From positions 18,521,001-18,585,000 of the forward strand of contig NC_073641.1 of the NCBI RefSeq assembly GCF_029407905.1: a stretch of 64,000 nt of DNA. The letters run 5' to 3'. This document shows, in pieces, positions 42,632-54,824 of this stretch. Made by a program: the position numbers and the translations under genes. The notes below the pieces were generated by a model. That model saw only the letters and a list, made by a program, of their open reading frames with translations, was not told the DNA's origin and did not search any database. The DNA is from Bubalus kerabau. Its lineage: Eukaryota; Chordata; Mammalia; Artiodactyla; Bovidae. Each line of letters begins with the position of its first letter. Positions within the stretch are counted from its first letter, which is position 1.

Positions 42632-43265
42632 TCCCAATGTTCACTGTAGCATAATTTACCATAGCCAAGACATGGAAGCAACATGACTGTCCATCTGCAG
42701 AGGAATGGATAATGAAGATGTGGTATAAATATCCAGTGGGATACTGCTGCTGCTGCTGCTGCTGCTAAGTCGCTTCAGTCGTGTCCGACTCTGTGTGACC
42801 CCACAGACGGCAGCCCACCAGGCTCCCCCGTCCCTGGGCTTCTCCAGGCAAGAACACTGGAGTGGGTTGCCATTTCTTTCTCCAATGCATGAAAGTGAAA
42901 AGTGAAAGTGAAATCACTCAGTCGTATCGGACTCTTAGTGACCCCATGGACTGCAGCCCACCAGGCTACTCAGTCATAAAAAAGAACGAAATAATGCCAT
43001 TTGCAGCTACATGGATGGACCTAGAGATTATCACACTAAGTGAAGTCAGAAAAAGACAAATATCATATAATATCATTTACATGCAGAGTCTAAGAAAAAA
43101 TACAAATGAACAGATTTCCAAAACAGAAAGGGACACATAGACATAGAAAACAAACTAGTTTGTTACCAAAGGGGAAAAGTGGGGCAGGATAAATCAGGAA
43201 TTCAGGATTAACACCACACAGTAAAATATATAAAACAGACAAACAGCAAGGACTTACTGTATAGC
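42632..43265 (+). mobile_element. L1 3' part split by BOV-A2
   Basis: Left part CCCAATGTTCACTGTAGCATAATTTACCATAGCCAAGACATGG. Right part encodes KKNEIMPFAATWMDLEIITLSEVRKRQISY (42973-43062 in frame), the conserved ORF2p end, then the 3' UTR to ACTTACTGTATAGC. No intact ORF2. Confidence 0.9.
42746..42965 (-). mobile_element. BOV-A2 SINE inside L1, truncated
   Basis: Reverse BOV-A2 with a six-unit CTG tail. Includes the joint ATGCATGAAAGTGAAAAGTG and stops at CAGCCCACCAGGC, so it is 5' truncated by about 60 bp. Confidence 0.92.
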
Positions 43266-43266
43266 T

Positions 43267-43470
43267 TGGGCACTGTGCTGGCTGCTTCTGGAAGATACGG
43301 TGGTGCTTAATTTACTCAATATTTCCATTTTACATATGGAAGGGATATGCTCCCCATTTACATATGGAAAATTGAAGCTCACAAAGTCTATTCAGCTTAC
43401 TCAAAGTTACACTTCCAGGAATATTTCACAGAGATCTGAGCTTGATCCTTATGACTCCAAACGTAACCAC
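43267..43470 (-). mobile_element. Probable MIR fragment
   Basis: GGCACTGTGCTGGCTGCTTC..TTTCCATTTTACATATGGAAG.. resembles reverse MIR. The TTTACATATGGAA phrase is present twice (43329-43341 and 43357-43369), a small local duplication. Confidence 0.4.
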
Positions 43471-43546
43471 GCTACCTCCAAAGGGGTGAACTGATTGCTG
43501 TGTGAGGGCTTCCATTTTGAGCTAATTCTTCAAATTAGCAATTACT

Positions 43547-43708
43547 GGGACTTCCAGGCAATCTAGTGGTTAAGACTCCACGCTTTAATGTGGGCGGTAT
43601 GGGTTCAATCCCTGGAGGCTACTGTGGGGTCAATCTAAGATCCCACATGCCACTCATGGTGTGGCCAAAACATATAAATAAATAAAAAATTTAAAATAAA
43701 TAAATAAA
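43547..43708 (+). mobile_element. CHR-1-type SINE
   Basis: GGGACTTCCAGGCAATCTAGTGG, TTAAGACTCCACGC, 'TATGGGTTCAATCCCTGG', 'CTAAGATCCCACATGCC', tail of (AAAT)n. Imperfect TSD around AGCAATTACT/AGCAACTATG. Confidence 0.85.
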
Positions 43709-44039
43709 TCAGCAACTATGGACTTCGAGGCATCATGCTTATAAGCTATTCACAACAGTGACCACCCCACGATGGCAGTAGGAACGGAGGACAGACATAA
43801 GCCAGGATGGGGTGCTCTGGTAGGATTCCAGTTACAGCTGCATTTGGGATTTGAAGGCCTCTGCACCCTGTAAAATAGTGTGGCAGCTTTGGGCAGCTTT
43901 CTACCTGTGGAGTACGGTAGGCTGATTATACTGATGGCATAATTAATGCTTTCTGAGTCTCCATGCTCCCTCCAATGTAATTTGTGGCTCTTCCCATCAC
44001 AATCTGAAACCTGCACTTTGACTAACAGAAAACAACAGA
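43709..44039. other. No gene recognised
   Basis: Nothing identified. Confidence 0.35.
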
Positions 44040-44392
44040 CAGGATGGTGGCCTCATTCCAAGCCTGGCCCCCAAGAGGCCTTACATATTTCCACTCTTTT
44101 CTTCTGCATCCCTCCGTGACCATGAGAATAAACTGGACTAGCCTGCAAGAGGATGAGACAATGTGAAGGAGTCACCAGGTATTCCAACAAAGTCTGTGAA
44201 AGCCCAGCTAAGATCAGCGGGGCTGCACACCCAGCCCAAAGCTGATCAAGGTCACGTGAGTCAGCCAAGCTAAGCCCAGAAGGTTACCAGCCGATGCACA
44301 GACCATAAGCAATAGGAAATGCTTATTGTTTTAAGCTAAATTTGGGGCAGCTTGTTACTCAGCAATAGCCAACAGAGGCAAGTGAGTAACAG
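44040..44392 (+). mobile_element. Probable MaLR-type LTR fragment
   Basis: CAAGAGGATGAGACAATGTG, 'GTCACGTGAGTCAGCCAAGC', and the end 'AGCAATAGGAAATGCTTATTGTTTTAAGC..GGGGCAGCTTGTTACTCAGCAATAGCCAACAGA' resemble the 3' half of an old MaLR LTR. Family not fixed. Confidence 0.45.
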
Positions 44393-44441
44393 CTGTTCCT
44401 TTAGGGTCAGAATGGTTTAACTTGGTGATGGAGGCTGTTGG

Positions 44442-44651
44442 GGGCTTCCCTAGTGGATCAGTGGTAAAGAATCCCCCTGCCAATGCAAGAGACTCAGGTT
44501 CGATTCTTCAGTTGGGAAGATGCCCCTGGAGAAGGAAATGGCAACCCATTCCAATATTCTTGCCTGGGAAATCCCATAGACAGGGGAGCCTGCCAGGTTA
44601 TAGTCCATAGGGCTGGAAAAAAGTCAGACATGACTGAGCAACTAAACAACA
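44442..44651 (+). mobile_element. Bov-tA SINE
   Basis: GGGCTTCCCTAGTGGATCAG, GTTCGATTCTTCAGTTGGGAAG, TGGCAACCCATTCCAATATTC, ending GAGCAACTAAACAACAA. Moderately diverged. Confidence 0.92.
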
Positions 44652-44877
44652 AGAGGTTTGCACCTACAGGCCTACAAGGTCTGTGTTTGTTGGGCTTCAA
44701 GACCTAAGAGAGAGCCCGATGTCACCGATACAGACAATGGTTTAATGGATGGAGCAGCTTACATGCCTGAAGCAAGCTCTTGAAGCAACACCCCACAGCA
44801 TGCAGATAGCTGATGGAGAGGGATGGAGGGCAGGACTTGGGGCACGCTTCACTCCCAGTAGGGGGTCAGGGCGAGGC

Positions 44878-45139
44878 TGCTGCTAAGTTACTTCAGTCGT
44901 GTCTGACTCTGTGTGACCCCATGGACGGCAGCCCACCAGGCTCCCCCGTCCCTGGGATTCTCCAGGCAAGAACACTGGAATGGGTTGCCATTTCCCTCTC
45001 CAATGCATGAAAGTGAAAAGTGAAGTCGCTGAGTCGTATCCGACTCTTAGCGACCCCATGGACTGCAGCCTACCAGGCTCCTCCATCCACAGGATTTTCC
45101 AGGGAAGAGTACTGGAGTGGGATGCCATTGCCTTCTCCG
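44878..45139 (-). mobile_element. BOV-A2 SINE, full length
   Basis: Reverse BOV-A2, both monomers, tail reduced to two CTG units. The 11-bp TSD CAGGGCGAGGC (44867-44877) and CAGGGGGAGGC (45140-45150) has one mismatch. Confidence 0.94.
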
Positions 45140-45150
45140 CAGGGGGAGGC

Positions 45151-47454
45151 AAGATTGCCAGCAATAGAGGGGATTTATGTCAGGTGGGCTCATTAGTTAC
45201 CGGGGAAACCAGCAAAGGGGACTGACCCCACCGCCCCTTTGATGAGAACAATCAGCAGCTGGGGCCTGAGGCAAACACATAGATACACAGGAAGGTGAGT
45301 CCCGTGAGTAAGATATGGGTGAAGCAGGCACTGGTTCAACAGGAGATGGACAGAGAGCAAGAGAAGAGCCAACTCGAGTGGCCTGAACATACACAGGCTA
45401 AGTGTCATCTTCCTGGCTCCACATCAGAATAAAATCCATCTCTAAAAAAAATTTGCAGTTTCTCATTTCTTCCCCTAAGAAACATTACTATTATGAATGC
45501 ATAAATGCATTGTTTACCAGTTAACAAATATACTTTTCCCCTTATTATCCTGCCATTTGAGCACAAAGCGATGAACAGTTAAGTCTGTCTCATCACTAAC
45601 CAATCACATGTTCTATTAACTATTGAGCTGAATTAGCCTTGGTGTTGTGCTCAGTTTTCATCAATTGAAGAGGCCAAGCACAAAGACCCCGTCAACGCCT
45701 TCACAGTGCTTTTGAAACATATACAAAGAAGTCAGCTCTGCCCAACTCATCTGCAAGTAATGAGAAGGATCTCACCTACTAGACAGAGGTCATAAGCCAA
45801 CAGCTCTCCCCTCAGGCAAGAAGCAGTCAGCTCCACTCCAGCTCCCAGCAGAATCCTAGGGGTTCTTCCCTGGAACATTCTGTAGACCCCCAGAGCACCC
45901 AGCAGCCCTCTGATCTTTGGTAGATGCTCTTGTTTTATGAGTTGACATTATTTGCCATTTATTGAATTTCAATAATGTGCTGAGCACATTCTGGGCACAA
46001 GGATTGGTCGCAAATCCTGACCAGAAGTCTGGTCATATAACTAAGTTGAGCTTCCAGGAAATGTTATCTTTCCAAAAATTCAGAACAAATGGAACAGACA
46101 GTAATGGCCCCAGTACTTGAACCCTCAGGTAAACAGAGATGCAAAACGTGAAATAGAAGTTTTAGTTGAAGCACCAGAACTAAAGATCGCCACATTCTAA
46201 AGTGAACATGAGGCCATCGTGCGTGGGATTTACACTCAAGGTTACTCCGAGTTCATTCTTGTGACTGGCCCCAAACCCTTCTCATATCTCACACCCAGGC
46301 TTCTTTCATATAAGAAGACGAGGGTTGGAATCAGGGGAAATATTTATGAGAGCCCTATCAGTGTGCTACGTCAAGATACCTCTTCAGGGGTTTCTTGCTT
46401 CAAGCCTAAGGAAAGGGGCCACAGCAAGACCACTTGGAGAGTCTGACATGTGTCCTCTGGTGGGGCTGCTTGGGGGGCAGAGCCGAGGATGAGGGTGTAT
46501 CGGGCACTGGGAAGACACCTGAGCACCGGGTTGAGCACTGGACACGGTCAGTCCAAGGGAGGCCCTCTTAGATGCTCTCGGATGGCTGCCAAGAGCGGCA
46601 GAAGGATGCTGGAACCACTGCCAGGTGCCTCGGGCTGAGCAGGAGGAGCAACCACCCACACTGCGAGCACTGCCCTTGCCAAGAGAAAGGGCAGTGGCGA
46701 GACTGCCGGCCTGTGGATGAGCGGAGGCAGGCGGGCATGTGGAGGCCTCAGAACAGACAGAACGAAATAAGGAGAAGAGTCCACTTGGAACACCCACCGG
46801 ACATGAGAACAAAAACGCCAGCTCCTGATGGTGTTACTCAAACCGCCGGCCTCTTCTCCCACTTCTGCTGCTACCCTGGATGGTCAGAAACCAAGGTTAG
46901 CAGGATGGACATGGGACAAAATGTAGGGCCAGGGTGAGCGAAAGAGACCAAAGCAAAAGAAAGGCTGCAGTAGGTCCTGGAGGGGAAATAAGCAAAATTT
47001 ATTCTTGCGGTTTCTGGGGGCCTGGAGTCCAAAGTCAGTTTCATTGGGTCAGAACTGAGGGGTCTGTTGGCAAGGCCACACTTCCTCTGGGGGTCTATGA
47101 GAGGATCAGCTCCTGCTTCTTCCACCTTCTGGAGGCAGTCAGCACTCCTTTCCTCGCGCTGCCTCATTCCAGCCTCAGGCTCCGTGGTCCCATCACCCGT
47201 TTCTCTTCTGTCTGTGGAATAAAATCTCCCTCTACTTCCCTCTTATGAGGATACATGTGATCGATTTAGGGTTCACCCTGATTATCCAAGATAATTTCTC
47301 CACCCCAGTATCCTTAGTTTAACCACATCTTTGATTCTATACGTTAATATTCACCCTTTACCATACAGGGTAGCATTCACAGAGTCCAGGGATTAGAACA
47401 TCTTTTGATGGAAGTGTTAAGGAAATTAAAGAAGGTGTTAAGGTGGGGTTAGCA
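45151..47454. other. No gene recognised; CpG-richer patch
   Basis: Weak L2/MIR-like phrase near 45950-46010 (TTATTGAATTTCAATAATGTGCTGAGCAC). Higher G+C and CpG at 46440-46860, where frames of up to 142 codons overlap on both strands, as expected in GC-rich noncoding DNA. Confidence 0.4.
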
Positions 47455-47570
47455 TCCGAGTAACCTGAGGCACAGGGAGGTTAAGTAACTTTCCTAAGGT
47501 CACACAGCTAAGTACCAGGTAAGTTGGGCCTTGAAGAAGCTAAGCCTCCTGACTTCTAGTCAAAAGCTTT
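47455..47570 (-). mobile_element. MIR fragment
   Basis: CCTGAGGCACAGGGAGGTTAAGTAACTTTCCTAAGGTCACACAGCTAAGTACC is the reverse MIR core. Confidence 0.8.
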
Positions 47571-49369
47571 ACTTCCTATCACATATCACACACACTATGG
47601 CATTTGGGATCCTTTGCATTCTATAACTATTTTCAAGTTTTATTCAAGCATCTTATACTAATTTCCTTAAAAACGTCTCCATTCAGACTCTTCTAGAAAA
47701 ACATGAAAGAAAGGAGATTCCTTCAAATTCAGCTCACTGGGGTTCACATCTATTCCTCTTCTGTATTGTGGAGAGAGCTCACAGGCCAAAAAATAAAAGA
47801 TGGGATTTCTTTTTAGGAGGAGAAGAGCTGGAGGTATAATAAAACACCACCAAACGGAGTTCACAGAGTCTGTGCAGAAAGTATTCAGTGAGTGTCTATT
47901 TCCAGCAGAACCTCATCCAATCATTTACCACAAAATTGCTGAGTGGAAGGGCCAGCAGGCAAATGTTTTTAGCCTCCCCTATTATGTCAGTGTAATGTCA
48001 GGCAGTGCTGACTAAGAGTCCTCGTGCCTTGGATGTGTGAGTCATAGTCTGGATTGAAAGCCCAATGCTGGTGAAGGATGAGGACAATTATCAACATTTG
48101 GAGAAGTCCCTAAAGCACCCCCTCACCAAACCTTTATGGGGCAGAAACTTTTCACCTGTGTGTTTCCACAAGCCTTTTGTTAACTCAGAGCCATGCTCCA
48201 GGGAGGTGTAACACAGCAACTCATCAGAGGTAATGCAGGAATTCAAGAGCCCAAGAGAATGAAACAGAGGCATCAGCAAGTTTGTGTCCATAGTGGGTTT
48301 GGAGTGGAAAAAAGAAGGGCCTCCAGGGGAGCCGTGAGGGGAGGGTTGGCTCCTGGAGGCCACCTCTTTGGAGACCTGGGGACAGTGAGGGAAGATGAAT
48401 GGACTGAGGTGACATAAGATTCACAGAATGTTGCAGGGATCAGAGCACCAAAATTAGAGTGGGAAGCTTCATTTCCTTGACAGTTTTTCATAGGGTGATC
48501 ACAAAGAAAAGCCAAAGATGGTTTAGAATGCTTGAAAAGCTCTTGTCTCAGACATCATGAGCCCAGTGGGCTTTGCAATCTGTGCTCATTTAAAAACCAG
48601 TGGCTGTCAATATGCTAAATGCTAAAAATATGTCCATTCCCCCTTCTCCATCATATAGACCTGAAAATATTGAAGCGATAAGGGTGTTTCCACCTCTGCC
48701 TCCCACTTAGTGTCAATTCAAAGGTGAAATTGTTATAATTAGTCCTTTTCAAATGATCTTGATTTTCTTCTATCGTCTTCCAAATTCAGGAGCACAAAAT
48801 CTGTTGAAAGGGAACTTGGCTCTCTCAAAACTCTTGTCAGCTAATTATATCCTTGAGCAAATCTTTGTTGCTTTTCTCTTCTTGAAGTCAGAAAAATTGC
48901 TCCTTCTCTTCCTGGGGTGCAGATGGGGGTAGTTACTCTTCCTGGATGTTCCACTCAATCCTGATCTCTGAGATCTCCAGACTGACTAACAAAAAAGGGA
49001 AATCTTTGCTTTCATTGATTTTGTACAGTTTCAACCCAACCCTGGGGACCTGACCCTCACACACAGCCAAAAGTGTTTGTTTAACAATAGCAGTAAAAAA
49101 CATCTGAGCTGACTTGGACCAGTGATAGCTCTTACCGCAGTCCTGAGTTCACTCTTTTTATAGTAGCAAAGAAGCCCTGCTCATTGGGCCACTGGTTCCT
49201 TTGCTGACCTGTCCCCTATTGTCTTATTTTCCGTGTCAATTTCCAGCATAAATGCAATGACAGCCTACCTTATAGCCTTAGTAGGTCAGAAGGCAGTTAC
49301 CTTTGGAATTTGCTGCAGTCACTTCAGGCAGAAAATAAAGCTTGTTTAGCATTTTAGCCCCACCTTTGG
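47571..49369. other. No gene recognised
   Basis: Frames below 91 codons, no repeat identified over 1.8 kb. Confidence 0.4.
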
Positions 49370-49437
49370 ATCACTTTGTTGTATACCTGAAAGTAACACA
49401 ATTCAGTAAATCAACTATACTTCAATTTTTAAAAAAG
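49370..49437 (+). mobile_element. L1 3' terminus, 68 bp
   Basis: ATCACTTTGTTGTATACCTGAAAGTAACACAATTCAGTAAATCAACTATACTTCAATTTTTAAAA matches the L1 end. Confidence 0.75.
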
Positions 49438-49959
49438 GAATACTATATAGGCTAGACCTATCCCTGAAAAGTTTGACATGCTCTGTCAACACCATCTGAT
49501 CAAACCTCTGGCATCTTGAGTAAGAGGACACAGTAATGGTGGATGCAATCTTCTCAAAAAACAGAGAACAGAGGCTCTCTGACTTCCATCCTGTGAGGAA
49601 ATTGAACCCTGGAGGCCCACTGCATGCTTCCCTGGACTGTCTTTTCTGTGATCATCACTACTGTTTTCAGCCACTCCAGTTAACCCTCAAGGAGCAGGGT
49701 CAACGATTCACCAAGAGTAATCCCACGGCTTAGCAGTGATCCACAGGCTCAGGGCAGCGGATATGGGGACGTCTGCTGCTGTCACCCCAGATGGGAAGCA
49801 AATGTCTGCAGTGGCCTTAAACATGTGAGTGTCACAGGCTTTGGGAAGAATAAGAAATGAAAACAAATCTGTCTTTAAAATGCTGGGAGACACAGTGACA
49901 ACAGTGGAAAGAGAACATATTAATGTTAATATAAACTGCAGAGTGGGTTGGATAATGAT
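49438..49959. other. No gene recognised
   Basis: Nothing identified. Confidence 0.35.
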
Positions 49960-50150
49960 GAGAACCTGGAATTAAGGAGATGAAACCCAGGCTCTGGTCC
50001 TTGCTCTGCCCTCCTCTGGCTGGGCAGATGGTTAATGCATCACTTTATCTCTTCATCCCCTCCTCAGTGTAGGAAGGACTTGGCCTAGATGGTCTCTAGG
50101 GTTCTTCCAGACTGAACTTTCTGTGAGTCCATGATTCTAGTTTTGGTTAC
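49960..50150 (+). mobile_element. MIR-related fragment
   Basis: CCCAGGCTCTGGTCCTTGCTCTGCC..CTTTATCTCTTCATC..GATGGTCTCTAGGGTTCTTCCAG..GAGTCCATGATTCTA follows a MIR-type order. Confidence 0.55.
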
Positions 50151-52284
50151 TAGGCAAGGCGAGAAGCCCATGAGAACAACCTTCTGGAATCCATATGATA
50201 CCTTTCTACTCCCAAGGGATCCAACCACAGTAGTTGGGCATTTCTAGGTGTGAGGGCCACCTGGGAAAGAAAGTATCAACAAAGCCTCCCCCAGGGGGTT
50301 GGGGACTGTGCCGTCCTCTCTCACAGTACTGGAACCAGCAGGACAGGAGGGCAAACCCATCCAGACACAGTCAAACATGAGGGTGAGTAAGTGGGTCGAT
50401 CTCTGCACCTTTCAATGGGACCACAGTCTGAAAAGACCCATGACACCAAGAGTTTTTACAAAGTAAAGAAATTCGGGGACTGAGTGACCAGAGCCACGTG
50501 GAGGTGAGAAGGCCCCTCTGCATACACTTTCTGTAAGTCAAAAGGAATTAAATTGTAGGAGTTCCTCTGACCACTCCCTCTGTGGGCTTCCACTCTCAAG
50601 GCCTGAAAGTCGTCCTTCAGAAAGCAGGAAGGGCAGCTGCTCCTCTGTGAGTGAGCAAAGTAGCTCTTGCCCTCTGCAGGCAGGACAGTGTGGGAAGGGA
50701 AACAGATGTCACAACCAGGGAAGATTTCATTCTGAAGCAACAATCCCCTTTGTCCCCTTTTAGGGTCAGAGGCCGGCCCCATAAGTCAGTGGTAGATTTG
50801 GCATTACACACATTCCACTCCTGATAAACAGTAGTTTAAGTAAACTGAAATATTAAGCTTCTATGTAGCACTTCAGCACCAGTGACCTCTGGAAAGTGGA
50901 ACAACTGTTGTTCATAAACCCTAATAAAGGCCGAGTCAGCGGCCCCACTTCCAACTCTAGAGAACTGTCATGGCTCGTCACCACTCTTTCCCATTCCAGG
51001 CGCTCTCCTGAACTGTATTTTCAGTCAAGAACTGAAGCCCTGTCTAATGGCTTAAGCACATAAATTTCTTAAAACTTTAAGTGTTTTCACATCTGATTTA
51101 GAAAAAATATTTCCCCATGATCTTCCAAAGGGCTTTCGTCTAAAAACATGACCACATGTGGATACAATGTTTCATGTTCAACCTGTGCTTCCGCTGTCTC
51201 AGAGGATGCTCAGAAGAGCAGACTCCCCTCCATTATCCCATGTTACAACGCAGAACCCACCTCTGTGAGGCCCGGTGGCCCGTCCCAACCCAGCTTCCTG
51301 CTTATTTTGCTCTAAGGTTACCTTTGTAGAACTTTAACTCTCTTCCTGTCCCCTGAGGAAATCCTGGGATGGATTTGCCAAAACGTCCCAGAACCAGCAT
51401 GAATATATACTTACTTCTGGGAGCTTCAGGCCGAGAAGAAAGAGCTGTGTTCACAATCAACTTCCCTTTTGAAACTTGAAGAAAGCTGATACAAATTCAT
51501 GATAATATAACAGGGACTTTTGACTGACCAAACATTACTATAATTATTATTTTCTGAAAGGGGATTTTTAAAAAGTGAGAGTCAGCAGAACTTCTTGAAA
51601 TTTCTGTGTCACCCCTTAGTTGGACCAGCTCTCCACCAAACTGCCAGGCAGCAGGGCCCCTATTCAATCTTCTGCTGTCTTTCAACTCTCATCTCTCCAA
51701 GAAGTGGGGCTCCTCCTGCCCACTGAGCAGGAGGAGCTTTCCGCAAAGGCTTTCCCATTTCATCAAAACCTGAAAAAGAGCTGAATTAATCTGCTGTTGG
51801 GCCTTTTGGTGTGAACATCTTGCTTACTTCTTATCTCTTCTGAGTGTTTTTCATAAACTTTTTTCTAATATTGAATAAAGGGAAGATTTTTTTCTGTTCT
51901 TAATAAAATTCTAGCATTGGAAGGAGTTGAAGCATTTGGAGGGGTCAGGAGAAGGGGCATAGGAGCTTCCCAGGCCCCAGGAGGTGTTCCTTGCCTAAGA
52001 AAGGAATCTCAGTACACACACCCTGCCTCTGACCCAGAGTTGAATGGCACCCAACAAAAACAACACGAAGTCACCCCAGTTATTAAGATGACTGACGTTA
52101 ACATCCCATTTCAAATTTTGCTTTTGTCTGAACTGCAGGAATTCTTGGTGTGTGAATGCACATGTACATGTGTGGAGCATCACACATGTGTGTGCATGTG
52201 CGAATATACATGTACATGGAGATGCAGAATTTTGCAATGTACAAAGCTTAAGCTAAATTGTTGTTGGGCATAATAATTACTTAA
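50151..52284. other. No gene recognised
   Basis: No frame with recognised domain. A low-complexity TG/CA stretch with repeated ACATGT palindromes lies at 52149-52219. Confidence 0.4.
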
Positions 52285-52293
52285 GGGTGAAGA

Positions 52294-52505
52294 GGCTTCC
52301 TGGGTGGCTCAGTAAAGAATTCACCTGCAATGCAGGAGACCTGGGTTTGATCCCTGGGTTGGGAAGATCCCCTGGGGGAGGGCATGGTAACCCACTCCAG
52401 TATTCTTGCCCGGAGAATCCCCATGGACAGAGGCTCCAGGAGGGCTACGGTTCATGGGATCACAAAGAGTTGGACATGACTGAGCCACTAAGTACAGCAC
52501 AGCAC
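52294..52505 (+). mobile_element. Bov-tA SINE
   Basis: GGCTTCCTGGGTGGCTCAG, GGTTTGATCCCTGGGTTGGG, ending AAGTACAGCACAGCAC. The 9-bp TSD GGGTGAAGA lies at 52285-52293 and 52506-52514. The A-box region has a small deletion (CTCAGTAAAGAATTC) and the B box is changed. Confidence 0.93.
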
Positions 52506-52971
52506 GGGTGAAGAACCTGAGAGGAAAGGAAGGCAGGATGGTATCTTCAAGCCTTGAGAACAAGTCCCTGCGAAACAACAGAGACAGGTCACCCATCCGG
52601 AGCCCCCAAGGCTGTTTGCAGCCTGCCAACTCCCAATCCCTGGCTCTTTTAAGCTCAGTGCTTCTCAGAGTCTCACCAACAGACTTTAGTCTTTTTCATG
52701 TGGGTCACAATTGGCATAGACTGTTATTCTATTTGCAGATTATTAGATTAGAAAATTGTTAGTTTACTGAATTAGCTTACTCTTCCTCTGTCCCTAAGGA
52801 AGGACCAAGGAATACATTCAGACCTTGTGAGAACATGCTCAGGCTCTTTTTCTACCCTACACCTCATTCCAGGCTCTGTGTGACAACTTTTCCAAGGTGT
52901 TAACGTGGCAGGGCTACAGTCCCAGTTATTCAATCAAACATTAATCTAGGTGTTGCTGTTAAGGTATTTTG

Positions 52972-53215
52972 TTTTTGTTTTTCCAAGATAGGTTTATTTT
53001 TTAAATTTATTTATTTTAATTGGAGGCTAATTACCTTACAATAGTGTAGTGGTTTGTGCCATACATTGACATGAATCAGCCATGGGTGTACATGTGTTCC
53101 CCATCCTGAACCCCCCTCCCTCTTCCCTCCCCATCCCATCCCTCATGGTCATCCCAGTGCACCAGCCCTGAGCACCTGTCTCATGCATGGAACCTGGACT
53201 GGCGATCTGTTTGTG
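52972..53215 (-). mobile_element. L1 3' end, minus strand
   Basis: A 244-bp reverse L1 terminus (TTTTAATTGGAGGCTAATTACC, GAATCAGCCATGGGTGTACATG, CCCTCCCTCTTCCCTCC). A perfect 11-bp TSD AAGGTATTTTG lies at 52961-52971 and 53216-53226. Confidence 0.93.
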
Positions 53216-53466
53216 AAGGTATTTTGAAGATGCAGTTGAAGTCTCTAATTGATTGACTCTGGTAAGAGAGATGACCCTGAAGAATCTGGGTGGGCCTGAG
53301 CAATGAACCAAAAGACCTCCAAGGCAGAGCTGAAACTTTCCCCCAAAGAGATGCATTTCATTCTGTGAATTCCATTTGTGATCTTGCAATCCTGGATCCT
53401 GCCCTATGGATTGCAGACTTGCTTTGCGAGCCCCAATTATAGAAGGCAATTCCTCATATTAAATAA

Positions 53467-53520
53467 GTAGATAGATGGATAGGTAGATACATACACACAG
53501 AGACATAGATAGAGATACAG
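53467..53520. repeat. (TAGA)n/(TACA)n imperfect microsatellite
   Basis: Interrupted tetranucleotide array. Confidence 0.75.
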
Positions 53521-53719
53521 TTTTACAGACACATAATATATAGTTATAGAGCTCCTACTGCTTCTGCTTCTTTAATACAGATTTTGGTTCCAGAAGTAAA
53601 GTATGAACACATGAAGACATGGTTAAGCCCTGACAAACACATCCAGGTCTCCCTAATGTCCACAACTGTGAAACTTAAAGCAAATTGTAATGACTCACAG
53701 GGGGAGGATAGGAAGAGGA

Positions 53720-53818
53720 ATGTATACTTACAGCTGATCCCTGTTGTTGTACAACAGAAATCAATACAGCATCATAAAGCAATTATCCTCCAATTTAAAA
53801 TAAATTTGAAAAAAATAA
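53720..53818 (+). mobile_element. L1 3' terminus
   Basis: CAGCTGATCCCTGTTGTTGTACAACAGAAATCAATACAGC, 'CAATTATCCTCCAATTTAAAATAAATTTG'. A diverged ruminant L1 end. Confidence 0.8.
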
Positions 53819-54251
53819 AGCAAAGACAAAAGTGAGAATAAAGAAGAGGAAAACAGCCTCATTATCAACCCTCCCTGGGACTTAAAGCAAGGTTGGGGAT
53901 GATTTATATAAAGGCTAAGTGACAGTGTAAAGAGAAAGCAACACAAATCCTTCAGCTATTTTTCCTAAGCCTCCAAACCCTAAAAATGTAGAGTGCTCTT
54001 CCCCTCAGGAAAAAAAAAAAAAAGGATTGCCTTCCTTAAAATGCCAGTAAATTTCATAATAATAAGTTGAATCCTAACCAATAGAATCATTCTTCAACTG
54101 AAGGAAGAGACATGATCACTGTTTGGAAGTCTCTGCCATCTGGCAGGTGAAGATCTAATGACAGAGTCCCCTGGCTTTGTGTGTCTGCCTTCCCATCATA
54201 ACCACATGAGGTGTCTGGCATATCTTCCTGGCTCTGCCTCTCCATTCCCAT
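53819..54251. other. No gene recognised
   Basis: A14 run at 54010-54023. Nothing else. Confidence 0.35.
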
Positions 54252-54354
54252 CAGTTCTGTTCAGTTCAGTAGCTCAGTCATGTCCAACTCTTTGCAACCC
54301 CATGGACTACAGCACACCAGGCTTCCCTGTCCATCCCAACTCCTGGAGCTTGCT
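54252..54354 (-). mobile_element. BovB 3' end, minus strand
   Basis: CAGTTCTGTTCAGTTCAGTAG tail, CTCTTTGCAACCCCATGG, CAGCACACCAGGCTTCCC, 'CAACTCCTGGAGCTTGCT'. About 100 bp retained, with a short deletion after CCATC relative to the other copies. Confidence 0.88.
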
Positions 54355-54554
54355 ATAAAGATGCCCAAATCCATGGTCCTGGAAGGTCATTCGCCAACAG
54401 GATTTTATTGACACCAGCTCTCTCCAGGTTCTTCTTGGTGCTGGAGATATGTTATCCTCAAGAGCTTGCTTTGTGGTTGAAGAAAACTTTTTTGTTGTTT
54501 ATTTATATACATATATATCTACTGCATCTCTTTATTTTAATATATGAATAAGTT

Positions 54555-54797
54555 GGACTTCCCTGGTGGTTCAGTGGTTGGGAGTCTGTCTGCCAATGCA
54601 GAGGACACAGATTCAATCCCTCATCCAGAAGATTCCACATGCCCCTGGGCAAATAAGCCTGTGTACTGCAGCTACTGAACCCATGCACCATGCTCTGCAA
54701 TAAGAGAAGCCAACACACCATAACTAGAGAATATCCCCCACGTGCCACAACTAGAGAAAGCCTGTGCACAGAAACAAAGACCCAGCACAGCCAAAAA
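54555..54797 (+). mobile_element. CHR-2-type SINE
   Basis: GGACTTCCCTGGTGGTTCAG head, GATTCAATCCCTC, 'AGAGAAGCCAACACACC', 'CAACTAGAGAAAGCCTGTGCAC', 'AAAGACCCAGCACAGCC' end, followed by a (TG)13 tract. Confidence 0.9.
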
Positions 54798-54798
54798 A

Positions 54799-54824
54799 TG
54801 TGTGTGTGTGTGTGTGTGTGTGTG
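54799..54824. repeat. (TG)13 microsatellite at SINE tail
   Basis: Thirteen uninterrupted TG units directly after the CHR tail. Confidence 0.95.

Noticed and set aside
53036..53449. 137-codon minus-strand frame
   Set aside because: About half lies in the L1 3' end at 52972-53215, and the rest has no similarity I recognise.
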